DNA of 64,000 nt from positions 1 to 64,000 of the forward strand of contig JAATFB010000021.1 in the NCBI GenBank assembly GCA_015655415.1. Direction: 5' to 3'. The translations under genes were made by a program, and so were the position numbers. Shown one piece after another: positions 1-9,375 of this stretch. The stretch is from Actinomycetales bacterium. GTDB lineage: Bacteria; Actinomycetota; Actinomycetes; Actinomycetales; Microbacteriaceae. A model generated the notes under the pieces. The model was given only the letters and a program-made list of their open reading frames with translations. It searched no databases and was not told where the DNA came from. Position 1 is the stretch's first letter. Each line of letters opens with the position of its first letter.

Positions 1-127
1 CGCCGCCGTCGACGGGTGGGTCAAGGCCGCCATCCTCGTGGTCGTGACCGGACTGGACGGCGCGGAGGCGGTGCGCGTGCTGAACGAGCATGACGGCATG
101 CTGCGCGAGGCGATCGCCGCCTCCTAG
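1..127 (+). CDS. murQ: N-acetylmuramic acid 6-phosphate etherase, C-terminal fragment
   Basis: Only the last 41 codons lie in the window, read from base 2 to a TAG at 125-127. The peptide contains VKAAILVVVTGLDGAEAVRV followed by a short helix, which resembles the C-terminal helical (UBA-like) end of MurQ etherases. MurQ removes the lactyl ether from MurNAc-6-P to give GlcNAc-6-P in cytosolic cell-wall recycling, which would feed NagA and NagB encoded further right. The call rests on a short tail, so other SIS-family etherases with the same tail are possible. Confidence 0.62.
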   Translation, partial: AAVDGWVKAAILVVVTGLDGAEAVRVLNEHDGMLREAIAAS

Positions 128-150
128 GAGCCGAACGGCCGGACGGGCTC
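128..150. terminator. weak hairpin between convergent genes
   Basis: GAGCC at 128-132 can pair with GGGCTC at 145-150 directly after the murQ stop codon and against the end of the convergent hydrolase gene. The stem is short, so termination activity is only an inference. Confidence 0.3.
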
Positions 151-697
151 AGAGCTCCACGTCGTCGCTCTCCACCACGCCCGCAATCTTTCCCGGTGCG
201 GTCTGGTACCTCCAGTAGAGGTTCGTGTGCGCGATCACCTGTGGCACGGGCGGCGCGCCCCACGCCGTCTTGTCCCCGGCGGTGTGCGCGTCGCCGACCA
301 GCAGCGTGTCGTAGCCGCGTGCGAAGGCGCCATGGATGGTCGAACGGATGCACGCATCCGTCTCCGCGCCGGCCACCAGCAGGCGCCCCACGCCGCATCG
401 CGCCAGCACCTCCTCGAGGTCTGTGCCCTCGAACGCGTCACCGTGCCTCTTGCCGACACGCGCCTCGCCCGGTGCGACGACCAGCTCGGGAACCACGTGC
501 CAGCCCTCGGAGCCCTCCTCGAGCTCGGCGTCCGAGTGCTGCACCCACACGACCGGCGTCGCGGACCGCCTGGCACGATCCACGAGCCGCGCGATGCGTC
601 CCACGATCGCGTCCCGGTCGTATGCGTGCCGTACGACGTCGTTCTGCACGTCCACGATCAGCAGCGCCGTGTTCGGCCTGTCTTCGAGCGTCGTCAC
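149..697 (-). CDS. isochorismatase-family cysteine hydrolase
   Basis: This 182-residue protein starts at GTG. The isochorismatase-like catalytic triad is visible: Asp16 in LIVDVQND, Lys83 in VGKRHGDAF and Cys116 in ETDACI. The length and compact single domain fit cytosolic cysteine hydrolases that act on amides or isochorismate-like substrates (nicotinamidase, ureidoacrylate hydrolase and relatives). The substrate cannot be read from the sequence. The gene converges on murQ and has no obvious operon partner. A second, unrelated copy of the family lies at 50509-51066. Confidence 0.85.
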   Translation of the reverse strand: MTTLEDRPNTALLIVDVQNDVVRHAYDRDAIVGRIARLVDRARRSATPVVWVQHSDAELEEGSEGWHVVPELVVAPGEARVGKRHGDAFEGTDLEEVLARCGVGRLLVAGAETDACIRSTIHGAFARGYDTLLVGDAHTAGDKTAWGAPPVPQVIAHTNLYWRYQTAPGKIAGVVESDDVEL

Positions 698-922
698 AGG
701 CTCGCTCCCCTCTGGCTGGCGGGCATCCCGCCGCTGGTTGTCGGGCGTCCGCCGCTGGCTCTGGCTGGCGGGCGTTCGCCACCGTCTGGAGGCATCCGCC
801 CGCTGTCACAGCACAGCGTACGTGCGCCCACCGACAACCGGCAGGCCACCGCGACGCGCGCCGGGCACGACGCGCCGGCATGCCGGCACGTCGATGACGG
901 TGGCCCGTCGCACCATGGAGAC
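698..922. other. intergenic region with imperfect GC-rich repeats
   Basis: This stretch separates two divergent genes. Between about 719 and 785 it holds imperfect repeats built on CCGCCGCTGG and GGCGGGC with hairpin potential, and GCCGGCATGCCGG near 876 forms a short palindrome. No gene is evident. Confidence 0.4.
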
Positions 923-1138
923 ATGACGCGAGACGAGCGGTTCATCATCGAGAACGCGGCCGAGGGCGACGACCTCGACCTGCTTCTTGCCACGCATCGC
1001 TGCGCCGACTGCGGCGATTACGCGTTCCTGGACGTCCGCGGCCCCGACGGCAGCGCCGAGTGGCTGTGCCCGACCTGCGCCGACGAGCGCGAGGTCGAGT
1101 TGCGGGGCGCGTCGTCCGGGACCGCTCGCGCGGCCTGA
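923..1138 (+). CDS. small zinc-ribbon-like protein
   Basis: This 71-residue protein begins MTRDERFIIENAAEGDDLD and carries two CxxC knuckles, CADC near residue 28 and CPTC near residue 53, separated by about 20 residues. That is the layout of a small treble-clef or zinc-ribbon fold. The N-terminal half is acidic. ATG 923 was chosen because the protein-like composition begins there, although no strong ribosome binding site is visible. Function is unknown. Such proteins are often structural or nucleic-acid-binding accessories, but nothing nearby indicates a partner. Confidence 0.6.
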   Translation: MTRDERFIIENAAEGDDLDLLLATHRCADCGDYAFLDVRGPDGSAEWLCPTCADEREVELRGASSGTARAA

Positions 1139-1167
1139 CCGTCGCCGACGACGAGTCCCGGCGGGAC

Positions 1168-1548
1168 TCAGCCCTCGACCGTGTTCGTGAGCACCCCGGC
1201 CGAGAGAAGAGCGTTGTACATGGCGGTCGCGGTCTGGCTGAACGCGGCGTCGATCTTGCCCAGGCCCCAGACGCCGCCCTTGAAGAACCCGACGGCGATG
1301 TTCTTGTCGAGGCGGGCGACGAGCTGTCCGCGATCGTCCACGAAGAACTGCACGCCGAAGGTGATCTGGAAGTTCCCGCCGGCGAGCGCACCGACGAACA
1401 TCGTGGTCGTCAGGTTGCCGCGACGGGCGTACCAGTTGCCGTCAGGCTGCACCTCGACCAAGAAGCCCTGGGAGTTGAGCGCGTCGGCGATCAGACGCTT
1501 TGCAGCCTCGTGATCTCCTGCGATGAAGCAGTCGTAGTAAGAGGACAA
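1168..1548 (-). CDS. uncharacterised 126-residue protein
   Basis: The protein starts at a TTG codon preceded by a strong purine-rich site (GGAGGGAAGG about 8 nt upstream), with a TAGGCT -10 box further up at 1606-1611. The first 45 residues look like a helical N-terminus followed by beta strands rich in aromatic residues, then hydrophobic Gly-rich segments. There is no clear signal peptide or transmembrane helix. I do not recognise the family. The coherent codon usage and good translation signals support a real gene. Confidence 0.65.
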   Translation of the reverse strand: MSSYYDCFIAGDHEAAKRLIADALNSQGFLVEVQPDGNWYARRGNLTTTMFVGALAGGNFQITFGVQFFVDDRGQLVARLDKNIAVGFFKGGVWGLGKIDAAFSQTATAMYNALLSAGVLTNTVEG

Positions 1549-1605
1549 CGATCGCCTTCCCTCCGTCGCCGCGTCGCATCCGCGGTCGCCATGCCGTCGG
1601 GCGAA

Positions 1606-1611
1606 AGCCTA
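1606..1611 (-). promoter_or_regulatory. -10 box for the gene ending at 1168
   Basis: TAGGCT on the minus strand lies about 58 nt upstream of the TTG start. It matches the TANNNT form seen before many genes in this window. Confidence 0.45.
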
Positions 1612-1640
1612 GGGGATGCGTGAGCGCGCGCACACATCGG

Positions 1641-2489
1641 TCAGCGGCCGCCGGCCGCGGATGGCACGGGCCCGGCAGCGTCTCGGCGGTCAGGGGCGCG
1701 TCCGGCACGCAGGCGTCGCAGCAGCCGGTCGCGCACGATGTGGCGGATGCGTGCGGGCAGCCTCGGGTAGACCGCGGCGGCGAGCGACATCATCCTCTCG
1801 TACCGCCGACTGTTGCGGTCGGTGAGCACGAGCCCGTACTGCTCGCGCACCACGGGCGGGAGCAGTGCGACCGTGATGAGCCTGGCCCAGGGCATGATCG
1901 CGCGCAGCCACAGCGGAGCCCGGCGGGCGCTCAGCAGGTCCCGGCACACCCGCCTCGCCTCCGGCAGCACCCTGAGCCCGCTCAGCGCGTCCGACCAGTA
2001 GCGATCGAACTCGGAGCGCGTGGCGGGCCACAGCTCACCTGGCAGTTGCAGAGTCGTGCCGATGGCGGCGAACTCCCGACGGAAGCGCTCGGCGGATGCC
2101 GGCTCGAACGGCCCGAAGACCCGCTCGTGCACCCGCGTCGCGGTCCAGTACAGCGTCGCGGTGACCCACAGCTGCAGGTCGGCGTCGAAGGCGGAGTACG
2201 CCGGCGTCAGCCCGTTCGCCGCGCCGTGCACGGGAGCGTGGGCACGGCCGACCGCGTGCCGTGCGGCGCGCACGTCGTCCGCGTCGCCGCAGGCCACCGC
2301 CGTCACGTAGGCGAGGGTGCCGATCAACCGGTCGTACGGGCGCGAGGCGAAGTCGCTGTGCTCGGCGACCCCGCGTCCGATGCTCGGATGCGCCAGCTGG
2401 AGGAGGACGGCGCACCCGCCGCCGGCGAGCATGATCCACTCGCCGCCGACATCCGCCAGCCCCCTCGGCCGGACGGCCCGTCTCGCCAT
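1641..2489 (-). CDS. MpaB-type oxygenase family protein (DUF2236)
   Basis: This 282-residue, mostly helical protein has the hallmarks of the DUF2236/MpaB family: an N-terminal segment GGGCAVLLQLAHPSIGRGVAEH, the RPYDRLIGTLAYVTAVA stretch, a central HAPVHG motif and a YWTATRVHERVFG helix. Characterised relatives (latex-clearing protein Lcp, MpaB and L-tyrosine hydroxylases) bind heme through conserved His residues. Several suitable His residues are present here. The substrate is unknown. A TACCCT -10 box ends 6 nt before the ATG, so the transcript is probably leaderless. The gene is divergent from sucC. Confidence 0.82.
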   Translation of the reverse strand: MARRAVRPRGLADVGGEWIMLAGGGCAVLLQLAHPSIGRGVAEHSDFASRPYDRLIGTLAYVTAVACGDADDVRAARHAVGRAHAPVHGAANGLTPAYSAFDADLQLWVTATLYWTATRVHERVFGPFEPASAERFRREFAAIGTTLQLPGELWPATRSEFDRYWSDALSGLRVLPEARRVCRDLLSARRAPLWLRAIMPWARLITVALLPPVVREQYGLVLTDRNSRRYERMMSLAAAVYPRLPARIRHIVRDRLLRRLRAGRAPDRRDAAGPVPSAAGGR

Positions 2490-2495
2490 GCGGCC

Positions 2496-2501
2496 AGGGT
2501 A
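2496..2501 (-). promoter_or_regulatory. -10 box, leaderless promoter of the MpaB-type gene
   Basis: TACCCT on the minus strand is followed by 6 nt and then the ATG at 2489, the spacing expected when transcription starts at the start codon. Confidence 0.55.
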
Positions 2502-2543
2502 GCCGGCCCTGCACGGGCGAACGGAACCGCCGGCCCGCTCGGG

Positions 2544-2549
2544 TAGGCT
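2544..2549 (+). promoter_or_regulatory. -10 box of the sucCD promoter
   Basis: TAGGCT lies in the sucC upstream region and predicts a start near 2556, giving a leader of about 135 nt. No good -35 match is visible 17-18 bases upstream. Confidence 0.5.
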
Positions 2550-2563
2550 GTTCGTGGCAATTT

Positions 2564-2579
2564 ATCTCGGCGTCGAGCC
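2564..2579 (+). promoter_or_regulatory. putative operator shared with icd
   Basis: ATCTCGGCGTCGAGCC begins 14 bases after the sucC -10 box. It matches 12 of 16 positions of the perfect palindrome at 18091-18106, which sits at the same distance after the icd -10 box. A common TCA-cycle regulator is inferred. Confidence 0.45.
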
Positions 2580-2690
2580 ATCCGACCGGTCGGCAACCCG
2601 AACGGTCCGCGCATGCTGCACGTGGAACGTGGTGCCGCAGTGCCGTGCCCGCACCGATCGCCATGTCACTCGCACACGGATGGGGAAGCA

Positions 2691-3863
2691 GTGGATCTTT
2701 ACGAGTACCAGGCACGTGACCTGTTCGAGCGATACGGGGTCCCGGTGCTCCCGGGTATCGTCGCGGACACTCCCGGCGAGGTGCGTGCGGCGGCCGAACG
2801 TCTCGGCGGCGTCACCGTCGTCAAGGCCCAGGTGAAGACGGGCGGTCGCGGCAAGGCGGGAGGCGTCAAGGTCGCCAAGACCCCGGACGAGGCGGAGGAG
2901 GCGGCGAAGGCCATCCTCGGCCTGGACATCAAGGGCCACGTGGTGCGCCGGGTCATGGTCGCTGCCGGCGCGGACATCGCCCGCGAGTTCTACTTCTCCG
3001 TGCTGCTCGACCGCGCCAACCGCTCGTACCTGTCGCTGGCCAGCGTCGAGGGCGGCATGGAGATCGAGCAGCTCGCCGTCGAGAAGCCCGAGGCGCTCGC
3101 CCGGGTGGAGGTCGATCCGCTGACCGGCATCGACGAGGCGAAGGCACGGCAGATCGCAGGGGCGGCGGGCTTCCCCGACGACCTGGTCGAGAAGGTCGCG
3201 CCGGTGCTGGTGAAGCTGTACGACGTGTTCTCGGGCGAGGACGCCACGCTCGTGGAGGTCAACCCGCTGGTGCTCACCGGCGGAGGCGAGATCATCGCGC
3301 TGGACGGGAAGGTGTCGTTGGACGCCAACGCCGACTTCCGGCACCCCGACCACGAGGCGCTGGAGGACAAGGCGGCGGCCGATCCGCTGGAGGCGAAGGC
3401 CAAGGAGCACGACCTCAACTACGTCAAGCTCGACGGGGAGGTCGGCATCATCGGCAACGGCGCCGGTCTCGTGATGAGCACCCTGGACGTCGTCGCCTAC
3501 GCGGGCGAGAGGCACGGCGGGGTGAAGCCGGCTAACTTCCTCGACATCGGGGGCGGGGCCTCCGCCGACGTGATGGCGGCCGGGCTGGACGTCATCCTGA
3601 ACGACCCGCAGGTGAAGAGCGTCTTCGTCAACGTGTTCGGCGGCATCACCGCGTGCGATGCGGTGGCCAACGGCATCGTCGGCGCGTTGGACATCCTCGG
3701 CGCCGACGCCTCGAAGCCCCTGGTCGTGCGGCTGGACGGGAACAACGTGGCGGAGGGGCGTCGCATCCTCACGGACTACGACCACCCGCTCGTCACGCTC
3801 GCCGAGACAATGGACGCCGGCGCCGACAAGGCCGCCGAGCTGGCCGCGGCGACCGCCGCGTAG
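2691..3863 (+). CDS. sucC: succinate-CoA ligase, ADP-forming, beta subunit
   Basis: This 390-residue protein has the expected length and order: an N-terminal ATP-grasp domain opening with [18 protein letters not shown], a [10 protein letters not shown] nucleotide loop near residue 50, the VEVNPLV signature near residue 200, and a C-terminal CoA-ligase domain with NFLDIGGGA and FGGITACD. With SucD it interconverts succinyl-CoA and succinate, making ATP in the TCA cycle. GTG 2691 is preferred because GGGGAAG lies just upstream and the family N-terminus starts there. sucD follows after 29 bp. Confidence 0.96.
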   Translation: MDLYEYQARDLFERYGVPVLPGIVADTPGEVRAAAERLGGVTVVKAQVKTGGRGKAGGVKVAKTPDEAEEAAKAILGLDIKGHVVRRVMVAAGADIAREFYFSVLLDRANRSYLSLASVEGGMEIEQLAVEKPEALARVEVDPLTGIDEAKARQIAGAAGFPDDLVEKVAPVLVKLYDVFSGEDATLVEVNPLVLTGGGEIIALDGKVSLDANADFRHPDHEALEDKAAADPLEAKAKEHDLNYVKLDGEVGIIGNGAGLVMSTLDVVAYAGERHGGVKPANFLDIGGGASADVMAAGLDVILNDPQVKSVFVNVFGGITACDAVANGIVGALDILGADASKPLVVRLDGNNVAEGRRILTDYDHPLVTLAETMDAGADKAAELAAATAA

Positions 3864-3892
3864 ACGGCCTGGCCGGAAAGGAAACCAGTCAC

Positions 3893-4795
3893 ATGTCGAT
3901 CTTCCTCAACAGGGACTCGAAGGTCATCGTCCAGGGCATCACCGGCAGCGAGGGCAGCAAGCACACCGCGCTGATGCTCAAGGCCGGAACGCAGGTCGTG
4001 GGCGGTGTGAACGCCCGTAAGGCGGGAACCACCGTCACCCATGCCACGGCCGACGGATCCACCGTGGAGCTGCCCGTGTTCGCCACCGTGGTCGAGGCCA
4101 TCGAGAAGACGGGGGCGGACGTCTCGGTGAGCTTCGTGCCGCCCGCGCACTCCAAGGACGCGATGGAGGAGGCGATCGAGGCCGAGATCCCCCTCCTGGT
4201 CGTGATCACCGAGGGCGTGCCGGTGCAGGACACGGCCGAAGCCTGGGCGCTCGCCAAGCAGAAGGGCGGCAAGACGCGCATCATCGGCCCGAACTGCCCC
4301 GGCATCATCACGCCCGGCGAGTCGCTGGCAGGGATCACTCCGGCCACCATCACGGGAAAGGGTCCCGTCGGCCTGGTGTCGAAGTCCGGAACGCTGACCT
4401 ACCAGATGATGTACGAGCTGCGCGACCTGGGCTTCTCCAGCGCCATCGGCATCGGCGGCGACCCGATCATCGGCACCACGCACATCGATGCTCTCGCCGC
4501 GTTCGAGGCCGACCCCGAGACGAAGGCCATCGTGATGATCGGTGAGATCGGCGGCGACGCGGAGGAGCGTGCGGCCGACTTCATCAAGGCGAACGTGACG
4601 AAGCCCGTCGTCGGCTACGTCGCCGGCTTCACGGCGCCCGAGGGCAAGACGATGGGCCACGCGGGCGCGATCGTCTCAGGCTCGGCCGGGACCGCGCAGG
4701 CGAAGAAGGAGGCGCTCGAGGCCGCGGGGGTCAAGGTCGGCAAGACCCCGAGCGAGACCGCGCGGCTCCTTCGCGAGACGCTCGCAGCCCTGTAG
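3893..4795 (+). CDS. sucD: succinate-CoA ligase, ADP-forming, alpha subunit
   Basis: This 300-residue partner of SucC begins with an N-terminal CoA-binding domain ([19 protein letters not shown]) and continues with [15 protein letters not shown]. The histidine that is phosphorylated during catalysis is His256 in GHAGAIVSG. The start is set by a GGAAAGGAAA ribosome site. It is co-transcribed with sucC, and the two subunits form the cytosolic enzyme that links the TCA cycle to substrate-level ATP formation. Confidence 0.97.
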   Translation: MSIFLNRDSKVIVQGITGSEGSKHTALMLKAGTQVVGGVNARKAGTTVTHATADGSTVELPVFATVVEAIEKTGADVSVSFVPPAHSKDAMEEAIEAEIPLLVVITEGVPVQDTAEAWALAKQKGGKTRIIGPNCPGIITPGESLAGITPATITGKGPVGLVSKSGTLTYQMMYELRDLGFSSAIGIGGDPIIGTTHIDALAAFEADPETKAIVMIGEIGGDAEERAADFIKANVTKPVVGYVAGFTAPEGKTMGHAGAIVSGSAGTAQAKKEALEAAGVKVGKTPSETARLLRETLAAL

Positions 4796-4894
4796 AGCGC
4801 GCCGCCGCGGCACGGGGCTCGAGGCGCTCCCCGGAACCAGGAGAAGGATGCCCGGCAGCTGGCGTGCCCCGCTCTCGGCACCCTGCGCCGCCGG

Positions 4895-4900
4895 TAGGGT
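4895..4900 (+). promoter_or_regulatory. -10 box before the DUF6350 gene
   Basis: TAGGGT is separated by 9 nt from the ATG at 4910, so transcription would start at or within a few bases of the start codon. Confidence 0.45.
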
Positions 4901-4909
4901 CGTCAGCGC

Positions 4910-6484
4910 ATGAACCGCATGACCGTCATCCTCCTCGCCGCGCTCGACGCGGCGATCGCGCTCGGAGTGGGCGTGGCGATACCGCTGGTGCCGCTCACGG
5001 TGATGTGGGCCCTGCGGTCCGACGTCTCGGGCGACTGGATCCCGTTCTGGCGGGCGGCGAGCGACGTCTGGCTGCTCGGCCACGGCGTCGACCTGACCGT
5101 CACGCTCGACCCGGTGGCGTCGGCCGAGTTCGGACTCGCCGGGACCAACGTGTTCCCGCTGACGATCGCCGCCCTCGGCTTCGCGCTGCTCACCGTGATC
5201 TTCGGCTCGCGAACGGGACGTCGAGCGTGGTCGACACCGCACCCCGCGGCCGCCGCCGTCGCCGGCGTCGCCACGTTCGCCGTGCTGTCCGCGCTGCTCA
5301 CGCTCAGCGCGCACACCGGTCCTGTCGTGCCATCGCTGCTGCAGGGGGCGATGCTGCCGGCCGGCGTCTTCGCGATCGGGTTCGGGATCGGGCTGGTGGC
5401 CTCGGAGGTGCGGGATCGGGCGGATCCGGCGCGGGCCGAGCGGGCGCGCGGAGCCGCGCTCGAGCCCCCGCCCCTGCCATGGCCGGTCGGCGGATGGAGC
5501 CCCCTGACACGGACGGTTGTTGCCGCGTCACTGCGTGCCGGGACGGCCGCGGCGTCTCTGGTCGTTGCGGCCGCTGCGGTGCTGCTGGCCGTGCTGCTGG
5601 CGCTGGACTACGGACGCATCGTCGGGCTCTACGAGAGCCTGCAGCCCGGAGCGCTCGGCGCGAGCGCGCTCACTCTCGCCCAGCTCGCCCTGCTGCCGAA
5701 CGCCGTGGTCTGGACCGCGTCGTGGCTCGCCGGCCCCGGCTTCGCGGTCGGCGTCGGATCGTCGGTGAACGTGGCGCAGACCGCGCTCGGCCCGCTGCCG
5801 AGTCTGCCGCTGTTCGGCGTGCTGCCGCAGGGCGACCCCGGGTTCGGGCTCATCGCCGTGCTCGTCCCCGTGCTCTGCGGGGTCGCCGTCGGCATCCTGA
5901 CCCGGCGGCGGCTCGAAGGGACCGGCGACCGACGCCCGCCGCATGCCCTGCACCTCCAGGGGCGGGGAGCGGGGCGGCTCGCCCTGATCGTGGCGGGCTC
6001 GGCCGTGTGCTCCGGCGCCGTCCTCGGTCTGCTGGCCTGGTGGTCGTCCGGTTCGATGGGCCCCGGCCGCCTCCAGCAGTCGGGGCCGAACCCGCTTCTG
6101 ACGGCCGGCGCGGTCGCGGCCGAGGTCCTCGTGGGCATGGCGATCGGTGTCACGGTCGGGCGCCGGTCCGATGCGGTGACGGCGAGATCCGCTCGTGTGT
6201 CGCGCCGCGCACGCTCGCTACCGGGCGACGAGACGTCCGCCGACCGTCCGCGAGCGGCGAGCGGCGAGCCGGATGGCGGCGCCCCCCGGTCGGCGTCGTC
6301 CGTCGTCAGGGGAACCTCCGGCCGGAGCGCGCCGGCCCGTCCCCGCGCGCCCCGCGTTCCGACGCCGCAGAGGAGGGTGCCCCCTGCACGGGTGCACGAC
6401 GACGCCGCTCGCGGGTTCGCGGAGCCCGAGGCCGACGAGGCGTCCCCGGCATGGGATGCCGGGCCGCCCGCGGACGGGCGCTGA
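4910..6484 (+). CDS. DUF6350-type polytopic membrane protein
   Basis: This 524-residue protein has roughly nine or ten hydrophobic segments spread over residues 1-420, beginning with MTVILLAALDAAIALGVGVA. A long hydrophilic, Arg/Pro/Ala-rich tail of about 100 residues follows and is probably cytoplasmic. The position between sucD and purN is characteristic of the DUF6350 family in Microbacteriaceae. Function is unknown. An alternative ATG lies three codons downstream (4919). The tail shows low sequence complexity, so it may be disordered or poorly conserved. Confidence 0.82.
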   Translation: MNRMTVILLAALDAAIALGVGVAIPLVPLTVMWALRSDVSGDWIPFWRAASDVWLLGHGVDLTVTLDPVASAEFGLAGTNVFPLTIAALGFALLTVIFGSRTGRRAWSTPHPAAAAVAGVATFAVLSALLTLSAHTGPVVPSLLQGAMLPAGVFAIGFGIGLVASEVRDRADPARAERARGAALEPPPLPWPVGGWSPLTRTVVAASLRAGTAAASLVVAAAAVLLAVLLALDYGRIVGLYESLQPGALGASALTLAQLALLPNAVVWTASWLAGPGFAVGVGSSVNVAQTALGPLPSLPLFGVLPQGDPGFGLIAVLVPVLCGVAVGILTRRRLEGTGDRRPPHALHLQGRGAGRLALIVAGSAVCSGAVLGLLAWWSSGSMGPGRLQQSGPNPLLTAGAVAAEVLVGMAIGVTVGRRSDAVTARSARVSRRARSLPGDETSADRPRAASGEPDGGAPRSASSVVRGTSGRSAPARPRAPRVPTPQRRVPPARVHDDAARGFAEPEADEASPAWDAGPPADGR

Positions 6485-6510
6485 GCTGCGGTCGCGCCCG
6501 CGCTCGCCGA

Positions 6511-6516
6511 TAGGCT
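6511..6516 (+). promoter_or_regulatory. -10 box, leaderless promoter of purN
   Basis: TAGGCT is followed by 6 nt and then the GTG start of purN at 6523. Confidence 0.6.
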
Positions 6517-6522
6517 TGGGGG

Positions 6523-7119
6523 GTGTTGTCGCTCGTCGTCCTGGTGTCCGGCCAGGGATCCAATCTGCGTTCGCTGCTGACGGCATCCGAAGACGCGGAG
6601 TTCCCGGCCCGGGTCGTCGCCGTTGGCAGCGACCGAGACGACGCCGGCGGCCTCCAGGTGGCCGAGGAGTTCGGCGTGCCGACCTTCACGGTGGCGTTCT
6701 CCTCGTTCGACGACCGCGACGAGTGGGGCGACGCGATGCTGGAGCAGATCAGGCAATGGAGTCCCGACCTCGTCATCCTCTCCGGCTTCATGCGGCTCTT
6801 CCCACCGCGTGTCGTCGCCGCGCTCAGCCCGAACATGATCAACACGCATCCCGCGTTCCTTCCCGAGTTCCCGGGCGCGCATGCCGTGCGCGACGCGCTC
6901 GCCGCGGGCGTCGATCAGACCGGCGCGAGCGTGATCGTCGTCGACGAGGGGGTCGACACCGGCCCGATCATCGCGCGCGAACGCGTGCCCGTGCTGCCCG
7001 GTGACACCGAGGGCACACTGCACGAGCGCATCAAGACGGTGGAGCGTCGCCTGCTCATCCAGGCCGTGCTCGACATCGCGAACGGACACATCGACCTGAA
7101 GGAGCTGGCCACAGCATGA
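6523..7119 (+). CDS. purN: phosphoribosylglycinamide formyltransferase
   Basis: This 198-residue protein is the usual length for PurN, which transfers a formyl group from 10-formyl-THF to GAR in purine synthesis. The GAR-binding loop [11 protein letters not shown] is near residue 9. The catalytic trio is visible as Asn107 and His109 in [14 protein letters not shown] and Asp145 in [10 protein letters not shown]. The GTG start sits at the predicted transcription start, with no ribosome binding site, which fits leaderless expression. Its stop overlaps the purH start (ATGA), so the two are translationally coupled. Confidence 0.96.
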   Translation: MLSLVVLVSGQGSNLRSLLTASEDAEFPARVVAVGSDRDDAGGLQVAEEFGVPTFTVAFSSFDDRDEWGDAMLEQIRQWSPDLVILSGFMRLFPPRVVAALSPNMINTHPAFLPEFPGAHAVRDALAAGVDQTGASVIVVDEGVDTGPIIARERVPVLPGDTEGTLHERIKTVERRLLIQAVLDIANGHIDLKELATA

Positions 7120-8714
7120 GCGCCGCGCACGCAGCCGACACGAGCCTCTATCGCGAACGCGACGTCATCCCGGTGCGCCGTGCTCTCATCTCGGTCACCG
7201 ACAAGACCGGCGTCGTGGAGCTCGCGACCCGGCTGGACGGGGCAGGGGTGGGGATCGTCTCCACCGGGAACACGGCCCGCGCCATCCGCGAGGCGGGCAT
7301 CGCGGTGACGGACGTGTCGGAGATCACCGGGTTCCCCGAGTCCCTCGGCGGCAGGGTCAAGACGCTGCACCCGGCGGTGCACGCCGGCATCCTCGCCGAC
7401 CTTCGGCTGGCGGACCATGAGGAGCAGCTGAAGGGGCTGGGCATCGAGCCGTTCGAGCTCGTCGTGGTGAACCTGTACCCGTTCTCCGAGACCGTCGCCA
7501 GCGGCGCGTCGCCGCTGGAGGTCGTCGAGCAGATCGACATCGGCGGTCCCGCGATGGTGCGCGCCTCGGCGAAGAACTTCGCGAACGTGGCCGTCGTGGT
7601 CTCGCCAACGCGCTACGCCGCCGTGGCGGACGCCGTTGCATCCGGCGGCACGACGCTCGCCTTGCGCACCGAGCTGGCCCGCGACGCCTTCCGGCACACG
7701 GCCGGGTACGACGTCGCGGTCGCCTCATGGCTGGGCGCGACCCTCGCGCCAGACGACGACGGAACCGGCCTACCCGGATGGCTGGCGGCGACGTGGAGGC
7801 GCACGACGCCGCTGCGCTACGGCGAGAACAGCCACCAGGCCGCGGCGCTCTACGTCTCGCCCGGCGGCAACGGCATCGCCCAGGCCGAACGGCTCGGCGG
7901 CAAGGAGATGTCGTACAACAACTACGTCGACGCGGATGCCGCGCTGCGGGCCGCGTACGACTTCGCCGCCCCGGCGGTCGCCGTCGTGAAGCATGCGAAC
8001 CCGTGCGGCATCGCCGTGGCGGGCGGGTCCGAGGACATCGCCGAGGCCCACCGCAAGGCCCACGCGTGCGACCCGCAGTCGGCGTTCGGCGGCGTCATCG
8101 CCTCCAACCGCACCGTGACGCTCGCCATGGCGCAGTCCGTGAAGCCGATCTTCACCGAGGTGATCGTCGCACCGGACTTCGAGCCGGAGGCGCTGGAGCT
8201 GCTGCGGACCAAGAAGGACCTGCGCATCCTGAGGCTGCGGCCCGGGTTCTCCCTGCCGGCCACTGAGCTCAAGCAGATCTCCGGCGGTGTGCTCGCGCAG
8301 GCGTCCGACCATCACTTCGCGCCCGCGTCCGAGTGGACGCTGGTGGCGGGCCGGCCCGCCGACGATGCGACCCTGCGGGATCTCGAGTTCGCGTGGACGG
8401 CGTGCCGCTCTGTGAAGTCGAACGCGATCCTGCTCGCCTCGAACGGCGCCTCCGTCGGCATCGGCATGGGGCAGGTGAACCGGGTCGACTCGTGCGAGCT
8501 GGCGGTGAGGCGGGCCGGCGACCGGGCCGACGGCTCGGTGGCCGCCTCGGACGCCTACTTCCCGTTCCCCGACGGCCCCGAGATCCTCATCCGGGCCGGT
8601 GTGCGGGCGATCGTGCAGCCCGGCGGCTCGATCCGCGACCAGCTGACCATCGACGCCGCGAACGCGGCCGGAGTGACGATGTACTTCACGCGCGAGCGGC
8701 ACTTCTTCCACTGA
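7116..8714 (+). CDS. purH: bifunctional AICAR formyltransferase / IMP cyclohydrolase
   Basis: This 532-residue protein has the two PurH domains in order. The N-terminal cyclohydrolase (MGS-like) domain opens with [16 protein letters not shown] and contains [16 protein letters not shown]. The C-terminal transformylase contains [11 protein letters not shown], the catalytic VVKHANPCG near residue 290, and CDPQSAFGG. It performs the last two steps of IMP synthesis. The ATG overlaps the purN stop by 4 bp. It consumes 10-formyl-THF, linking it to folD and purU in this window. Confidence 0.97.
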   Translation: MSAAHAADTSLYRERDVIPVRRALISVTDKTGVVELATRLDGAGVGIVSTGNTARAIREAGIAVTDVSEITGFPESLGGRVKTLHPAVHAGILADLRLADHEEQLKGLGIEPFELVVVNLYPFSETVASGASPLEVVEQIDIGGPAMVRASAKNFANVAVVVSPTRYAAVADAVASGGTTLALRTELARDAFRHTAGYDVAVASWLGATLAPDDDGTGLPGWLAATWRRTTPLRYGENSHQAAALYVSPGGNGIAQAERLGGKEMSYNNYVDADAALRAAYDFAAPAVAVVKHANPCGIAVAGGSEDIAEAHRKAHACDPQSAFGGVIASNRTVTLAMAQSVKPIFTEVIVAPDFEPEALELLRTKKDLRILRLRPGFSLPATELKQISGGVLAQASDHHFAPASEWTLVAGRPADDATLRDLEFAWTACRSVKSNAILLASNGASVGIGMGQVNRVDSCELAVRRAGDRADGSVAASDAYFPFPDGPEILIRAGVRAIVQPGGSIRDQLTIDAANAAGVTMYFTRERHFFH

Positions 8715-8775
8715 GCCGGGTCGCTTCCGGCGAGCACGGCCCCGCCCCAACACCACTTCACGAGAGGAGGCGGCC

Positions 8776-9291
8776 ATGACCGACGGCGACACACTGGCGC
8801 CCGAGCTGCGCGAGGCCATCGCGACCGGCTACGCGGAACGGGATCGCGAGAACATGGAGCCGACCATCCGCTACTTCGAGGAGCTGCTCGAACGGCACCC
8901 GGGACACCCGGTCCTCACATACGAGCTCGCCGGCGCCTACGACACCGCCGGCCGAGAGGCGGAGGCCAGGACGCGGTACGAGGAGGCGCTGCGGCTGGGC
9001 CTCGGCGGAGACACGCTGCGCCGCTGCCTGTGCCAGTACGGCAGCACCCTGAGGTGGCTCGGGGAGCTCGAGGCGTCTCTGTCGGTGTTGGAGCGGGCGC
9101 GGCGCGAGTTCCCCGACTCCGACGCCGTGAAGGTGTTCCACGCCCTGACGCTCCACGAGGCCGCTCGCGACGACGAGGCCGTCGGCGTCCTGCTGGGGGT
9201 GATCGCGGCGCACGGCGACGCCACCGACCTCGGTCGCTATGCGACGGGCCTCGCCGGACTCGCCGAGTGGCTCATCGGCCGGCGGCCGTGA
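8776..9291 (+). CDS. tetratricopeptide-repeat protein
   Basis: This 171-residue helical protein has about three TPR-like helix pairs: FEELLERHPGHPVLTYELAG, then AGREAEARTRYEEALRLGL, then LGELEASLSVLERARREF. TPR folds bind partner proteins. No catalytic motif, signal peptide or membrane segment is visible. A strong AGAGGAGG site lies just before ATG 8776. The gene is 61 bp after purH and may be read through from it. The partner is unknown. Confidence 0.82.
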   Translation: MTDGDTLAPELREAIATGYAERDRENMEPTIRYFEELLERHPGHPVLTYELAGAYDTAGREAEARTRYEEALRLGLGGDTLRRCLCQYGSTLRWLGELEASLSVLERARREFPDSDAVKVFHALTLHEAARDDEAVGVLLGVIAAHGDATDLGRYATGLAGLAEWLIGRRP

Positions 9292-9362
9292 TCGCCCGGC
9301 CGCCGGTCGGCAGCGGCGGTGCCGCGTCCGCCTCCCCAGCAAGCCCATAGCATCCACTCCAC

Positions 9363-9368
9363 TAGGGT
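9363..9368 (+). promoter_or_regulatory. -10 box, leaderless promoter
   Basis: TAGGGT is followed by 7 nt and then ATG 9376 of the membrane-dimethylargininase fusion. This spacing supports that start over upstream in-frame ATG codons. Confidence 0.55.
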
Positions 9369-9375
9369 CGAAGCC

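Noticed and set aside
4910-6484. Frameshift or fusion in the DUF6350 gene because of its long odd tail
   Set aside because: The frame stays open without a domain break, and low-complexity hydrophilic tails are plausible for this family.
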